DNA from: Nonomuraea rubra
GTDB taxonomy: Bacteria > Actinomycetota > Actinomycetes > Streptosporangiales > Streptosporangiaceae
NCBI RefSeq assembly: GCF_014207985.1
Contig: NZ_JACHMI010000001.1
Location: forward strand, 8,291,001 to 8,355,000
Length of the DNA stretch: 64,000 bases
Reading direction: 5' to 3'
The position numbers and the translations under genes were made by a program. Positions 1-10,122 of the stretch are shown here, piece by piece (positions within the stretch are counted from its first letter, which is position 1; every line of letters starts with the position of its first letter). The notes beneath the pieces are model-generated. The model was not told the DNA's origin, did not search any database, and saw only the letters and a program-made list of their open reading frames with translations.

Positions 1-1777
<1,777 letters not shown>

Positions 1778-1789
1778 CCTGACAGTCTA
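1778..1789 (-). promoter_or_regulatory. Leaderless hisD promoter (-10 TAGACT)
   Basis: On the minus strand TAGACT (1789-1784) is followed by GTCAGG and then the hisD GTG at 1777. The 6-nt gap places the predicted transcription start at the initiation codon. There is no Shine-Dalgarno sequence. I see no convincing -35 element. Confidence 0.6.
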
Positions 1790-1855
1790 CGGAGTCCGGG
1801 CCCTGAATCTGGTTCTGTCCACGATCCGGACATGTCGGCCTCCGTACAGCAGGAA

Positions 1856-1959
1856 GGCCGCGGGGCGGGCGCTCGCCGACGCGCGCCCCGCGGCCTCCGA
1901 CACCCCGGACCGGGCCTGCCGGGGCGGGAGCCGTGGCCGTCACGGGGGCACGGCCACGG
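1856..1959. repeat. Two strong inverted repeats in the hisD-upstream intergenic region
   Basis: The 319-base gap between hisD and the next gene holds two perfect inverted repeats. The first pairs GGCCGCGGGGCG (1856-1867) with CGCCCCGCGGCC (1884-1895) around a 16-base loop. The second pairs CCGTGGCCGT (1931-1940) with ACGGCCACGG (1950-1959). Neither is followed by a T tract. They sit between divergent genes, so they could be RNA hairpins in an upstream leader or protein sites. The remainder of the gap becomes A/T-richer near 2020-2060 and contains TAACGT at 2046-2051, a possible -10 for the next gene. Confidence 0.5.
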
Positions 1960-2096
1960 CAGGGAAAGGCTCAGGGGGTCACCTCTGCCCGGGACGCGCG
2001 GCTTCTAACGCTTCAAGCCAAGAAAAACTTAGTGTAACCAGAAAATAACGTTACGTCGCCTTTACGGCAGGGAACGAATCGTAGAGGGGCCGTCTC

Positions 2097-3020
2097 ATGC
2101 ACCACAACAGCACCGGCGCGGGCACACACCACCGGGGCGTGGCGGTCTGCACCTCCCGCCGGCACGCCGCCGCCCTGCACCAGGTCGAGGACGTGGAGTC
2201 CGACGCGGTGGCCGGCATCCCGCTCGTCCGCCCGGGGATCGACCCGGGATACACGATCCCCGCGCACGTCGCCGCCGCCGGCGTGCCGCGCGGCGCGCAG
2301 TGGAAGACGGTCCCCGGGGTGGAGCCGTGCGAGGAGCAGTGGGCCGAGGTGAAGCAGGTCTGCCCCGAGTGCTTCGACGACGCCGAGCGGGAGCGCGGCA
2401 TCACGATCATCGACCACCGTACCGGTCACGCCACCGCCAGGCTCGTGCTCGACCATTTCGAGGAGCTCATCTCCCGCTATGCCGGGCACCTGGCGTTCGG
2501 CGGCTGCCTGGCGGCCCGCTACCCGTGGCGGGCCGCCACCGCCGTCGTCGAGGGCGGCGCGCGGCTGCGCTACTCCGTCGGCAGCGAGATCCGCAAGGCC
2601 GTCACCGCGTCCGGCGGGTGGGCGGTCGGCGGCACGGTCGACATCGCCGTGCCCGGGCACGGCCGGTTCACCGGCAGCTACACGCACGGCGTGGGCAACA
2701 CCAGCCCGTGGCCCAGCTCCGACACCGTCCACTCCCACCTGCTCGTCGAGCCGGGCGAGCGCGGCCGGATCGACGTCTACGGCATCGGCGGCGTCTACAC
2801 CGGCCTCCTCTACCTCGCCATGACCGGCTTCCCCGAGCACGACGAGAGCGGCGCCCGCTGCTTCGACCTCGGCGGCCACCACGTCTGGACGACGAGCGGC
2901 TACCTGTGCTTCCCGCTGAAGGACGCGTTCGTGAAATCGCCCGACGCACCCGCCGCCGTGCTGCGCCTGCGGCGCACCTGGCCGGACGACGCCCCCGAAC
3001 CGGGCCCGGCCTTCCCGTGA
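2097..3020 (+). CDS. Hypothetical protein, 307 aa, unknown function
   Basis: I do not recognise this protein. It has no signal peptide or transmembrane segment. The N-terminal 30 residues are His-rich, and a CPEC pair is near residue 94. The middle is Gly/Val-rich and beta-like, with an ASGGWAVGGTVDIAVPGHGRF segment followed by HSHLLVEPGERGRIDVYG. A short hydrophobic stretch GGVYTGLLYLAMTGF lies near residue 235. The ATG at 2097 has a good ribosome site (GAGGGG, 8-nt spacing), and a TAACGT -10 candidate lies about 45 nt upstream. It stands alone between hisD (divergent) and a small gene. Coding bias is normal for the window. Its role cannot be stated from the sequence. Confidence 0.75.
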   Translation: MHHNSTGAGTHHRGVAVCTSRRHAAALHQVEDVESDAVAGIPLVRPGIDPGYTIPAHVAAAGVPRGAQWKTVPGVEPCEEQWAEVKQVCPECFDDAERERGITIIDHRTGHATARLVLDHFEELISRYAGHLAFGGCLAARYPWRAATAVVEGGARLRYSVGSEIRKAVTASGGWAVGGTVDIAVPGHGRFTGSYTHGVGNTSPWPSSDTVHSHLLVEPGERGRIDVYGIGGVYTGLLYLAMTGFPEHDESGARCFDLGGHHVWTTSGYLCFPLKDAFVKSPDAPAAVLRLRRTWPDDAPEPGPAFP

Positions 3021-3058
3021 CGGGCGCTTTCATTACCTGTCCATTATGTCGGGGCACA

Positions 3059-3064
3059 TACCCT
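3059..3064 (+). promoter_or_regulatory. -10 element TACCCT for a leaderless small gene
   Basis: TACCCT fits TANNNT and ends 7 nt before the ATG at 3072. This is the spacing seen for other leaderless starts in this window. It supports the small ORF as a real gene and fixes its start. Confidence 0.5.
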
Positions 3065-3071
3065 TACCGGC

Positions 3072-3266
3072 ATGGGACAGTGGCGCGGCCCCGGCGGCAT
3101 CCTCGTGGAGGCGATCATCATGGACGATCGCCCGCTGCTGCGTGTCTCCCACCACGTCAACGGCCGCACCTACCTGCGCGGGTACTGCGCCACGGTCGCC
3201 GATCTCGGCGAGCACGGCGTGGACCTGGCCGAACTGGTGGAAGACAGGCCACTTGACCATCTGTAG
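3072..3266 (+). CDS. Small hypothetical protein, 64 aa
   Basis: The product begins MGQWRGPGGILVEAIIMDD and contains LLRVSHHVNGRTYLRGYCAT and LGEHGVDLAELVED. From memory it resembles short proteins common in Streptosporangiales that share a GPG-V-EV start, a central RVS-(H) strand and an EHVDLADLVE ending, but I cannot verify this. It has no membrane segment. The predicted -10 TACCCT lies 7 nt before the ATG, so the gene probably has its own leaderless transcript. Function unknown. Confidence 0.6.
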   Translation: MGQWRGPGGILVEAIIMDDRPLLRVSHHVNGRTYLRGYCATVADLGEHGVDLAELVEDRPLDHL

Positions 3267-3314
3267 ACCCCTGTCCACCACTGTCGATCAAGCGGACGGG
3301 GTACGGCATGCACC

Positions 3315-4319
3315 ATGGTGCGGCTGCCGGCCTACGCCCCGATGCTGGCCCAGCTCGGGACGCTGACCTCCGTTCAGGGTGACGACTGGGCCGTGGAGAT
3401 GAAGTGGGACGGCGTGCGCGCCCTCGCCTACGTCGAGGACGGCGCCGTCCGCCTGATGTCGCGCAACGGCAAGGACATCACCGCCGCCTACCCCGAGCTG
3501 CAGCTCATGGCCGGCGCCACCGGCGGGCACGCGGCCGTGCTCGACGGCGAGGTGGTGGCCTTCGACGAGGCCGGACGGCCCAGCTTCGAGGCGCTGCAGC
3601 CCCGGATGCACCAGCGCAACCCGGCGGCCGTGGCGGAGCTGACCAGGGCGGTGCCGGTGACGTACATGGCGTTCGACATCCTGCACCTCGACGACGCGAG
3701 CACGGTCTCGCGGCCGTACACCGGCCGGCGCGAGCTGCTGGAGGGCACGTTGCGGCCCGGGTACCGGTGGCAGGTGCCCGTCTGGTTCGCCGACCACGCC
3801 TCGCGGGCCTTCGACTCCTCGCGGCAGCTCGGGCTCGAAGGGGTGGTGTGCAAGCGGACGAGCTCGCCGTACCGGCCCGGGCGGCGCAGCGGCGAGTGGA
3901 CCAAGGTCAAGAACGTCAGCGCGGTCGAGGTCGTCATCGGCGGCTGGAAACCCGGCAGCGGGCGGCGGTCGGGGATGATCGGGTCGCTGCTGCTCGGCGC
4001 GTACGACCCGCGCGGCCGGCTGCTGTACGTCGGCCACGTCGGCACCGGCTTCACCGAGGCCGTGCTGCGCGACCTGCGGGAGCGGCTGGCGCCCCTGGAG
4101 CGGGCCGAGCCGCCGTTCGACGAGGTGGTGCCGCGCGAGCACGCCCGCGACGCGCGCTGGGTGGAGCCCCGGGTGGTCGGTGAGGTGCAGTACGCCGAGG
4201 TCACCGGCGACGGGCGGCTGCGGCATCCGTCCTGGCGGGGGCTGCGGCCCGATCGCGAGCCGCACGAGGCGACCACGGCCGAGTTGCCGCGCGGGCAGGG
4301 GGACGCCGCCGCGGGCTGA
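3315..4319 (+). CDS. ATP-dependent DNA ligase (LigD-ligase-domain/LigC type)
   Basis: Seals nicks in duplex DNA through an AMP-lysine intermediate; small actinobacterial members act in end joining or repair. The nucleotidyltransferase motif is EMKWDGVRA, with the adenylated Lys at residue 30. It is followed by SRNGKDIT, LDGEVVAFDEAGRPSFEALQPRM, MAFDILHLD and the motif IV/V block LEGVVCKRTSSPYRPGRRSGEWTKVKN. A C-terminal OB-fold follows (GGWKPGSGRR, LLLGAYDPRGRL, YVGHVGTGF). At 334 residues it is a stand-alone ligase without the polymerase or nuclease domains of full LigD. No Ku gene is in the window. The ATG at 3315 has only a weak ribosome site. Confidence 0.93.
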   Translation: MVRLPAYAPMLAQLGTLTSVQGDDWAVEMKWDGVRALAYVEDGAVRLMSRNGKDITAAYPELQLMAGATGGHAAVLDGEVVAFDEAGRPSFEALQPRMHQRNPAAVAELTRAVPVTYMAFDILHLDDASTVSRPYTGRRELLEGTLRPGYRWQVPVWFADHASRAFDSSRQLGLEGVVCKRTSSPYRPGRRSGEWTKVKNVSAVEVVIGGWKPGSGRRSGMIGSLLLGAYDPRGRLLYVGHVGTGFTEAVLRDLRERLAPLERAEPPFDEVVPREHARDARWVEPRVVGEVQYAEVTGDGRLRHPSWRGLRPDREPHEATTAELPRGQGDAAAG

Positions 4320-4351
4320 TTTACCCGACACACACCCCCGGACAACACTTC

Positions 4352-4374
4352 GTCACCTTATGGTGACTTAAAGT
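4352..4374 (+). promoter_or_regulatory. Promoter and putative operator of the secreted protease gene
   Basis: A perfect inverted repeat, GTCACC-TTAT-GGTGAC (4352-4367), abuts a TAAAGT -10 element (4369-4374). A protein bound there would cover the space between -35 and -10. The -10 position predicts a transcript start near 4381, which rules out the ATG at 4373 and supports the GTG at 4409. Confidence 0.45.
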
Positions 4375-4408
4375 GATCACAAGGTCATCGAACCGTTCGG
4401 GGGACACG

Positions 4409-5989
4409 GTGCAGAGAACTCTCGTCACCACGCTGACCACACTGACCACGCTGGCCGGCGGCACGATCGCGCTGCCCGCGGCGGCCGACCAGCCGCCCGC
4501 CGCGCCCGCCGTACAGACGCCGTCCGATGGCCGGACCGTGCGGGCCGCCCAGCACGACCACTCGTGGGGGGCGGTGGCGTCGCCGCTGATGCGGCCCGGC
4601 CGCGCGGTGCGGTACTGGACCGCGGACAAGCAGGCCAGGGCCAAGGCCGCCGACCTGCCGACCAGCGTGCCGACCACGGGTGCGGAAACCGCCACGGGCT
4701 CGGGGGCGGAGGCGAGCGAGGACGCCGACGACAGCGGCGGGGCCGCGGAACGGCGGCTGAGCGTGCCCTCGGGCAAACGCATCACGCCCGGCGGCGACAG
4801 CAACGGGTACGCCCGGGTGCACCGCCCGTACACGGGCGCGCCGGCCAGCCGGATCACCGGCCGCCTGTTCTTCGTCAACGCGGCGGGCAACGGTGACTCC
4901 TGCAGCGCCTCGGTGGTCCGCTCGGCCTCCAGGCTGCTCGTCGTCACCGCCGCCCACTGCGTGTACGGCGTCCCGGCGGGCTCGGCCACCGGCCGCTGGC
5001 ACACCAGCTTCGCGTTCGTGCCCGCCTACGACGGCCGGGGGGCCACCGTCCGGCAGCGCGAGCCGTACGGGCGCTGGGGCGGGCGGCGGGCGTGGAAGCC
5101 CGACGGCTACACCGGGACGCCCGGCGGCGACTGGAACTCGATCTACGACATCGCCCTCATCGAGGTCGGCCGGCGCGACGGCACCCTTCAGGACGCCGTG
5201 GGCGCCTTCACCCCGCTCCTCAACCACGGCGGCAGGCACACGATCGCCACCACCGGCTACCCCGGCCTGCTCGGCAGGAAGCCGTACGACGGCAGGGACC
5301 AGCTCTGGTGCCTGGCCAGGACCAGGCAGGCGCTCGGGATCGCCCACGCGGATACCATGCACGACACGGCGCACGACACCATGCGCGCCGCCCGCACGGC
5401 GGCGGGCACCGCGTCGAAGGCGGGGCGGCTGGAGACGGTCAACTGCCACCTGTTCAAGGGGCACAGCGGCGGGCCGTGGGTGGTCAAGGGCACCGGCGAC
5501 CTGGTCGGCGTGCTGTCGGCGGGCAAGGAGGACGGCGAGTCCGAGGGCAACTCGGTCGCCAACGCGATCAACCTCGAAGGCTACGGCGCGATCGTCAAGC
5601 GGGCCGACCCGCGCGGGACGTACGACGCGCTGTCCGTCAGCCTGTCGGGCCCCGGGCGGCCGGTCAGGCGCGGCGGCACCGCCACGGTGACGGCGACCGT
5701 CACCATGCGCGGGCTGATGGCCGCCGCCCAGGTGCCCGTCACGCTCACCCTGCCGTCCGGCACGGCCCTGGCCTCGATCAGCGGCGCCACGTGCAAGAGC
5801 GCCGAGCGCGAGGCCGCCTGCACGATCGGCACCATCCATCCGGGCAGGCCGGTACGGCTGCACGCGCGCGTCCGCGTGGCCCGCGACGCGCCGGACCGGC
5901 TGCCTCTCGTGGCGCGCGTCACCTCCACCCGGCTGGACCCGACGCAGCGCGACAACACCAGCGTCCTGCGGCTCCCGGCCGCCGGTTAG
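4409..5989 (+). CDS. Secreted trypsin-like serine protease with C-terminal Ig-like/DUF11-type domain
   Basis: Extracellular S1-family peptidase of 526 residues. GTG at 4409 follows GGGGG with good spacing and gives a short signal peptide (QRTLVTTLTTLTTLAGG, cleavage near ALPAAA). A propeptide-like, disordered segment precedes the catalytic domain. The triad, numbered from this start, is H183 in VVTAAHC, D247 in YDIALIEVG and S353 in GHSGGPW. The last 115 residues resemble a DUF11-type cell-surface beta domain (TVTATVTMRG, VPVTLTLPSGTAL, RDNTSVLRL). A second in-frame start at 4373 lies inside the promoter and is rejected. The gene converges on the next with 3 bases between stops. Confidence 0.9.
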   Translation: MQRTLVTTLTTLTTLAGGTIALPAAADQPPAAPAVQTPSDGRTVRAAQHDHSWGAVASPLMRPGRAVRYWTADKQARAKAADLPTSVPTTGAETATGSGAEASEDADDSGGAAERRLSVPSGKRITPGGDSNGYARVHRPYTGAPASRITGRLFFVNAAGNGDSCSASVVRSASRLLVVTAAHCVYGVPAGSATGRWHTSFAFVPAYDGRGATVRQREPYGRWGGRRAWKPDGYTGTPGGDWNSIYDIALIEVGRRDGTLQDAVGAFTPLLNHGGRHTIATTGYPGLLGRKPYDGRDQLWCLARTRQALGIAHADTMHDTAHDTMRAARTAAGTASKAGRLETVNCHLFKGHSGGPWVVKGTGDLVGVLSAGKEDGESEGNSVANAINLEGYGAIVKRADPRGTYDALSVSLSGPGRPVRRGGTATVTATVTMRGLMAAAQVPVTLTLPSGTALASISGATCKSAEREAACTIGTIHPGRPVRLHARVRVARDAPDRLPLVARVTSTRLDPTQRDNTSVLRLPAAG

Positions 5990-5992
5990 CGG

Positions 5993-7114
5993 TCAGGCGG
6001 CCGCCGGGGCGGGTTCCCTGATCGTGCGGGCCATGAGCAGCGCGAGCACGGGGAACACGATCAGGCACGCCAGCGCCGTACGCAGCGAGGACGCCTCGGC
6101 CACCGCGCCCACCAGCGGGCTGGCCAGGCCGCCCACGCTGACCGCCAGCCCCAGGGTGACGCCGCCGGCCGTGCCCACCCTGGTCGGCAGGAAGTCCTGG
6201 CCGAGCGTCACGTGCAGGGAGAACGGGGCGTACAGGGCGATGGAGGAGGCGGCGACGAACACGTACGCGGCCGGGCCCGGCACCAGCACCACACCGGCGA
6301 CGGCGGGCACGGCCAGCGCGTACGCCAGCCGCATCGTCCGCACCCTGCCCAGGCGCGCCGCCATCCTGCCGCCCACCACGGTGCCCACCGCCCCGCCCGC
6401 GAACAGCACGAACAGCGCCACCGCCCCGGCCGCCCCGCCGCCCATGTAGAGGGCCACGAAGGCGCTCAGGCCGACGTACACCACCGAGCGGAAGACGATC
6501 ACCAGCGTGAGCCGGGCGAACGACGGCCAGTCGTCCCGGCCGGACACGGTCCCGGCGGCCCGCGCCGCCCTGGTGCCCCCGGCCAGCGCCCTGATCGCCG
6601 GCAGCGTCACGATCGCGCCCAGCACGGCGGGCAGCACGAGGAACGGCGAGGCGCCCAGGCCCCACCCCGCCAGCAGCGGCGTCACCAGCACGGGCGCCGA
6701 CGCGAAGCCCAGCGTCCCGCCCGTGGAGAACCAGCTCATCCGTACGTGGCTGCCCTCGCTGGCGATCCTGGCCAGGCGCGCGGACTCCGGATGGTAGGCG
6801 GCCACCCCGAGCCCGGACAGGGCCGCGGCCAGCCAGGTCAGCACGTACGAGTCGGACACGCCGCAGATGGCCACCCCCGTTCCCGCCAGGATCATGCTCG
6901 CCGGGATCAGCCACGGCATGCGCCACCTGTCCGTCAGCACGCCGAAGAGCGGCTGCACGATGGACGACAGCAGCGTGGCGGCCAGCACGATGCCGGAGAC
7001 GGCGACGTACCCGTATCCGCGCCCGGCCACCAGGAACGGCACGAGGGCGGGGACCGCGCCCTGGTAGAAGTCCACGGTGGCGTGACCGGCGGCGAGCATG
7101 GGGATCCTGTTCAC
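5993..7114 (-). CDS. MFS transporter, fosmidomycin-resistance-like family
   Basis: Twelve-helix proton-coupled exporter of about 373 residues. It opens with GHATVDFYQGAVPALVPF, typical of the Fsr-type MFS family, followed by the PLFGVLTDRWRMPWLIP loop between helices 2 and 3 and DFLPTRVGTAGGVTLGLAV in the second half. GTG at 7114 and ATG at 7099 (MLAAGHATVD) are both plausible starts; the GTG has GGAGG too close, the ATG has AGGA 5 nt away. It is divergent from the AraC gene at 7169, so the two probably share the intervening 54 bases. Its substrate is unknown; a drug or small metabolite is likely. Confidence 0.85.
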   Translation of the reverse strand: MNRIPMLAAGHATVDFYQGAVPALVPFLVAGRGYGYVAVSGIVLAATLLSSIVQPLFGVLTDRWRMPWLIPASMILAGTGVAICGVSDSYVLTWLAAALSGLGVAAYHPESARLARIASEGSHVRMSWFSTGGTLGFASAPVLVTPLLAGWGLGASPFLVLPAVLGAIVTLPAIRALAGGTRAARAAGTVSGRDDWPSFARLTLVIVFRSVVYVGLSAFVALYMGGGAAGAVALFVLFAGGAVGTVVGGRMAARLGRVRTMRLAYALAVPAVAGVVLVPGPAAYVFVAASSIALYAPFSLHVTLGQDFLPTRVGTAGGVTLGLAVSVGGLASPLVGAVAEASSLRTALACLIVFPVLALLMARTIREPAPAAA

Positions 7115-7154
7115 GCCTCCGATCCTTTCCCGGGGGCGGATGGCTCGCTTCCGA

Positions 7155-7160
7155 TAAAAT
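7155..7160 (+). promoter_or_regulatory. -10 element TAAAAT for leaderless araC-family gene
   Basis: TAAAAT matches TANNNT and lies 8 nt before the ATG at 7169. It is one of the most A/T-rich hexamers in this GC-rich stretch. A leaderless transcript starting at the ATG is predicted. There is no ribosome site upstream of the start. Confidence 0.55.
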
Positions 7161-7168
7161 GCCAATCC

Positions 7169-7915
7169 ATGATGGAAATCCGCCATCTGTCCGAGGCGCC
7201 CACCGGCCGCCGTCCCCTCGCGCCGGGCGCGGGCATCGACGCCCACCGTCACGACACCCACCAGATCGCGTACGCCTGCCGCGGCGTCATCTCCGTCACC
7301 ACCGATGCCGGCACCTGGGTGGCCCCCGCGAACCGGGCCCTGTGGGTGCCCGCCGGGACCGTCCACGAGCACCGCGCGCACGGCGACACGGACCTGCGCC
7401 TGGTCGGCCTCACGGAGAACCCGCTCGGGCTCGGCCGCCCCGCGGTCCTGGCGGTCGGCCCGCTGCTCCGCGAACTGATCATCACCTACACCGGCGACCC
7501 TCCCGACGGCCGAAGCGACGACGAGCGGGAGCGGCTGCTGGCGGTGCTGCTCGACCAGCTCAGGCACGCCCCCGAGCAGCCGCTCCACCTGCCCACCGCC
7601 AGGGACCCGCGCCTGGCCGCCGTCTGCGCCGCCCTGCACCGCGACCCCGCCGACAACAGCACCCTGGCCCGGTTCGCCGCCAGGGCCGGGACCAGCGACC
7701 GCACGCTGGCCCGCCTCTTCCGGGCCGAGCTGGGCATGACATTCCCCCAGTGGCGCACCCAGCTCCGCCTCCACCACGCCCTCCTCCTGCTCGCCGACGG
7801 CAGCCCGGTGACGGCCGTGGCGCACCGGTGCGGGTGGGCGTCGGCGAGCGCGTTCATCGACGTGTTCAGGCGTGCCTTCGGCTACACACCCGGCCGCCTC
7901 CGCCCGACGCCCTGA
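7169..7915 (+). CDS. AraC-family transcriptional regulator with N-terminal cupin
   Basis: DNA-binding regulator of 248 residues. The first 130 residues form a cupin-type sensor: HRHDTHQIAYACRGVISVTT, then WVAPANRALWVPAGTVHEH, with the His cluster expected of a small-molecule or metal site. The C-terminal double HTH carries STLARFAARAGTSDRTLARLFRAELGMTFPQWRTQLRLHHAL and VTAVAHRCGWASASAFIDVFRRAFGYTPG. It is divergent from the MFS exporter at 5993-7114 and is the obvious candidate regulator of it. Two adjacent ATGs (7169, 7172) are possible starts; I chose the first because it fits the leaderless -10. Confidence 0.92.
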   Translation: MMEIRHLSEAPTGRRPLAPGAGIDAHRHDTHQIAYACRGVISVTTDAGTWVAPANRALWVPAGTVHEHRAHGDTDLRLVGLTENPLGLGRPAVLAVGPLLRELIITYTGDPPDGRSDDERERLLAVLLDQLRHAPEQPLHLPTARDPRLAAVCAALHRDPADNSTLARFAARAGTSDRTLARLFRAELGMTFPQWRTQLRLHHALLLLADGSPVTAVAHRCGWASASAFIDVFRRAFGYTPGRLRPTP

Positions 7916-7960
7916 CCCCGCCAGATCGCAGCAGCGGCGCAACGGCGGTCCGGCGCCGGC

Positions 7961-9286
7961 CTAGCGGGCGCCAGGCGCGGCGGTGGCGGGCACGCCGTTG
8001 GCCTCCGGCGGGAGCACCCGTTCCAGGGCGAGCGCCAGGCCGCAGAGCGCCAGGCAGCCGGCGGCCATCAGCCCCACGTACCAGGCGCCCAGGTCGAGGC
8101 CGAGGAGCAGGCCGGCGACCGCGGGCGCGGCGATGGCGCCGCCGTTGAACGCCGCCGCGTTGACCGCGTTGTACCGGCCCCGGTCGTGGTCGGTCGCCAG
8201 GTCGTTGGTGACCGCGGGAACCGTCGGCTGCAGCAGGGTCTCACCGAAGGCGAACACCGCCATGAACGCCAGCAGCCCAGCGGTGGCAACGGCGGCCCCT
8301 GCACCCGGCCCCGCACCCGGCGGCAGGTCGCCCGCCCCCAGCGCCGAGAGGCCGAGCAGCACCCACGCACCGGCCCAGGCGCCGCCCATCACCAGCATGG
8401 CCCGCGTCCGGCGACGTCCGCCGATGGCCGACAGCACCGGCAGTTGCAGGACGACGATCATCACGGTGTTGACCGCGAACGCCAGGCCGATCGCCCCGGT
8501 GGAGACGCCGGCGACCTCCCGCGCGAAACTCGGGATCCCCACCTGGAACTGCCCGTGACCCGCGAGAACGCCGATGAAGGTGACGGCGGCGAGCCTCCGC
8601 GCGGCGGGCTGCCGGAGAACGGCGCGGTACCCGGCCTCCCTGGGCCCCGGCGCCGGGTCCCGCCCGGCCCCCGGCGCCGCTCCCCGCCCGGCCCGCCCTC
8701 GCAGCCGCCGCAGCGGCAACAGGAGCACGGCCATCGCGACCAGCGCGGTCGCGGCCTCGGCGAGGTAGACCGCGGCGAACGTGGCGGGCGCCTCGACGTC
8801 GACGAACAGCCCGCCGGCGACGCCTCCCGCGCCGATGCCCAGGTTCATGAGGGCGAAGTGCACGCCGAAGAAGCGCTGCCGCACGTCCCCGTCCGCGACG
8901 GCGGCGATCATCGTGTTGAACGCCGGGAGCGCCGCCCCGAACGTCAGGCCGATCAGGGTGAGCGCCGCCCCCGCCGTCCAGGGGCCGGCGGCGAACGCCA
9001 GCAGCGCGCAGCCGGCCGCCATCGCGCCCTGGCCGCCGAGCAGGACGCCGCGGGCGCCGTACCGATCCACCAGCCGGCCGGTCGGGACGGTGGCGGCGAA
9101 CCCCGCGACCGCCACGAGCGCCATCAGCGCACCGGCCACCCCGAGGTCGAACCCCCGCACCTCGCGCAGGTAGATGATCGTGAAGGGCAGTGTCAGGCCC
9201 CGGCCGAGCGTCTGCGCGGCGACGACGGCGAGCAGCCACCGCCCCTCGGCGGGCAGCCCTGACCAGAACGAGCGGAGCCAGGCCAC
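7961..9286 (-). CDS. MFS transporter, 12-TM multidrug-type
   Basis: Membrane exporter of 441 residues with 12 predicted helices. The helix 2-3 loop motif is ATVPTGRLVDRYGARGVLLGGQ; a charged central loop (LRGRAGRGAAPGAGRDPAPG) separates the halves; FGETLLQPTVPAVTNDLA begins the last third. The gene starts 28 bases after the VOC gene on the same strand, so both are probably expressed from the MarR-type operator at 10042-10074. This links it to a MarR-controlled detoxification or efflux unit. The substrate is not evident. Confidence 0.88.
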   Translation of the reverse strand: MAWLRSFWSGLPAEGRWLLAVVAAQTLGRGLTLPFTIIYLREVRGFDLGVAGALMALVAVAGFAATVPTGRLVDRYGARGVLLGGQGAMAAGCALLAFAAGPWTAGAALTLIGLTFGAALPAFNTMIAAVADGDVRQRFFGVHFALMNLGIGAGGVAGGLFVDVEAPATFAAVYLAEAATALVAMAVLLLPLRRLRGRAGRGAAPGAGRDPAPGPREAGYRAVLRQPAARRLAAVTFIGVLAGHGQFQVGIPSFAREVAGVSTGAIGLAFAVNTVMIVVLQLPVLSAIGGRRRTRAMLVMGGAWAGAWVLLGLSALGAGDLPPGAGPGAGAAVATAGLLAFMAVFAFGETLLQPTVPAVTNDLATDHDRGRYNAVNAAAFNGGAIAAPAVAGLLLGLDLGAWYVGLMAAGCLALCGLALALERVLPPEANGVPATAAPGAR

Positions 9287-9314
9287 GCCATGCCTCCTTC
9301 TCCGGCCGTCCCGG

Positions 9315-10025
9315 CTACCGTGCGGCCAGTTCGGCGAGGCCGGCCGCGCCCGAGGCGGCGCGGATGGCGATCTCGGCCCCGTCCTCGGTGGTGAGGCCGA
9401 GCCCCCGCAGGCCCGGCGTCCCGCCGACGAAGCGCAGGGGCAGGGCCTGGAACGTCTCGGGGCCGAGGTGGTCCTCCACCTCGTCGGGGTCGCCGCCGAG
9501 TTCGAGCCAGGCGACCGCGAGCAGGGGCCGTTCGTGCGCCATCGGCGCCCGGCGTGCCGGGTGCTGGTCCAGGTCCTCGTGGTAGTACCAGTTGGGGAGC
9601 CCGCGGGCCCAGGTCAGCGCGGCGTTGCCGGGCGCCATGACCGTGGTCGAGGACGTCCCGTCCGGCCGCAGGGCGCCCGGGGCCGTCACGACCTCGCCGC
9701 CGAAGCGGCGGGCCACGTCCTCGAGGTCCGCGTAGCTGCGGGCCCGGAGGTTCCACGTCATCCAGTGGTCGCCCCGGCGGGTGGTCTCCTCGAACCAGGT
9801 GCGGAACGCGCCGATCTCCGGGGGCAGCTCGGCGTGGTGGTCGATCACGGACTCGACGTTGATGAAGGCGTCGCCCGGCAGCGGGATGACGCGGTGGGCG
9901 GTGGGCATGACCGCCAGCCATCCTCCCTCGTGGCTGCGCAGCCCGGTCTCGCGGCGCAGCCGCTCCGCGCTCTCGTAGAGGTGACGTACGCCGAGGGTGA
10001 CGTGGTCGAGGTCGTACACGGGCAT
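9315..10025 (-). CDS. VOC/glyoxalase-like domain protein
   Basis: Protein of 236 residues with a vicinal-oxygen-chelate fold signature: YDLDHVTLGVRHLYESAERLRRETGL at the N-terminus (the DH metal position) and a second half with AVAWLELGGDPDEVEDHLG. It resembles the single-chain glyoxalase-like family rather than true glyoxalase I, so a catalytic role is unproven. It may bind or modify a small toxic compound. ATG at 10025 has AGGAG 9 nt upstream; an upstream in-frame ATG would lie inside the operator. It is the first gene of a probable VOC-MFS operon under the neighbouring MarR regulator. Confidence 0.8.
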   Translation of the reverse strand: MPVYDLDHVTLGVRHLYESAERLRRETGLRSHEGGWLAVMPTAHRVIPLPGDAFINVESVIDHHAELPPEIGAFRTWFEETTRRGDHWMTWNLRARSYADLEDVARRFGGEVVTAPGALRPDGTSSTTVMAPGNAALTWARGLPNWYYHEDLDQHPARRAPMAHERPLLAVAWLELGGDPDEVEDHLGPETFQALPLRFVGGTPGLRGLGLTTEDGAEIAIRAASGAAGLAELAAR

Positions 10026-10041
10026 GCGACTACTCCTGTTG

Positions 10042-10074
10042 GGTTTGAAATCAAATAACATTTGAAACCAAACC
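10042..10074 (-). promoter_or_regulatory. Double MarR-type operator in front of the VOC-MFS operon
   Basis: Two 15-base elements, GGTTTGAAATCAAAT (10042-10056) and ATTTGAAACCAAACC (10060-10074), are inverted copies matching at 12 of 15 positions, separated by AAC. Each is itself a partial palindrome. The outer half-site GGTTTG/CAAACC also makes up the palindrome in front of marR (10604-10619). On the minus strand the region is the A/T-rich promoter of the VOC gene, so repression by occlusion is likely. Confidence 0.65.
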
Positions 10075-10122
10075 TAAAGAGGCATAGTGGTGCCTGTCAA
10101 CGCCCCGCGGGCGACGGAAGGG

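Noticed and set aside
4373..4373. Upstream ATG as the start of the protease gene
   Set aside because: It lies within the TAAAGT -10 element and would place charged residues before the signal peptide.
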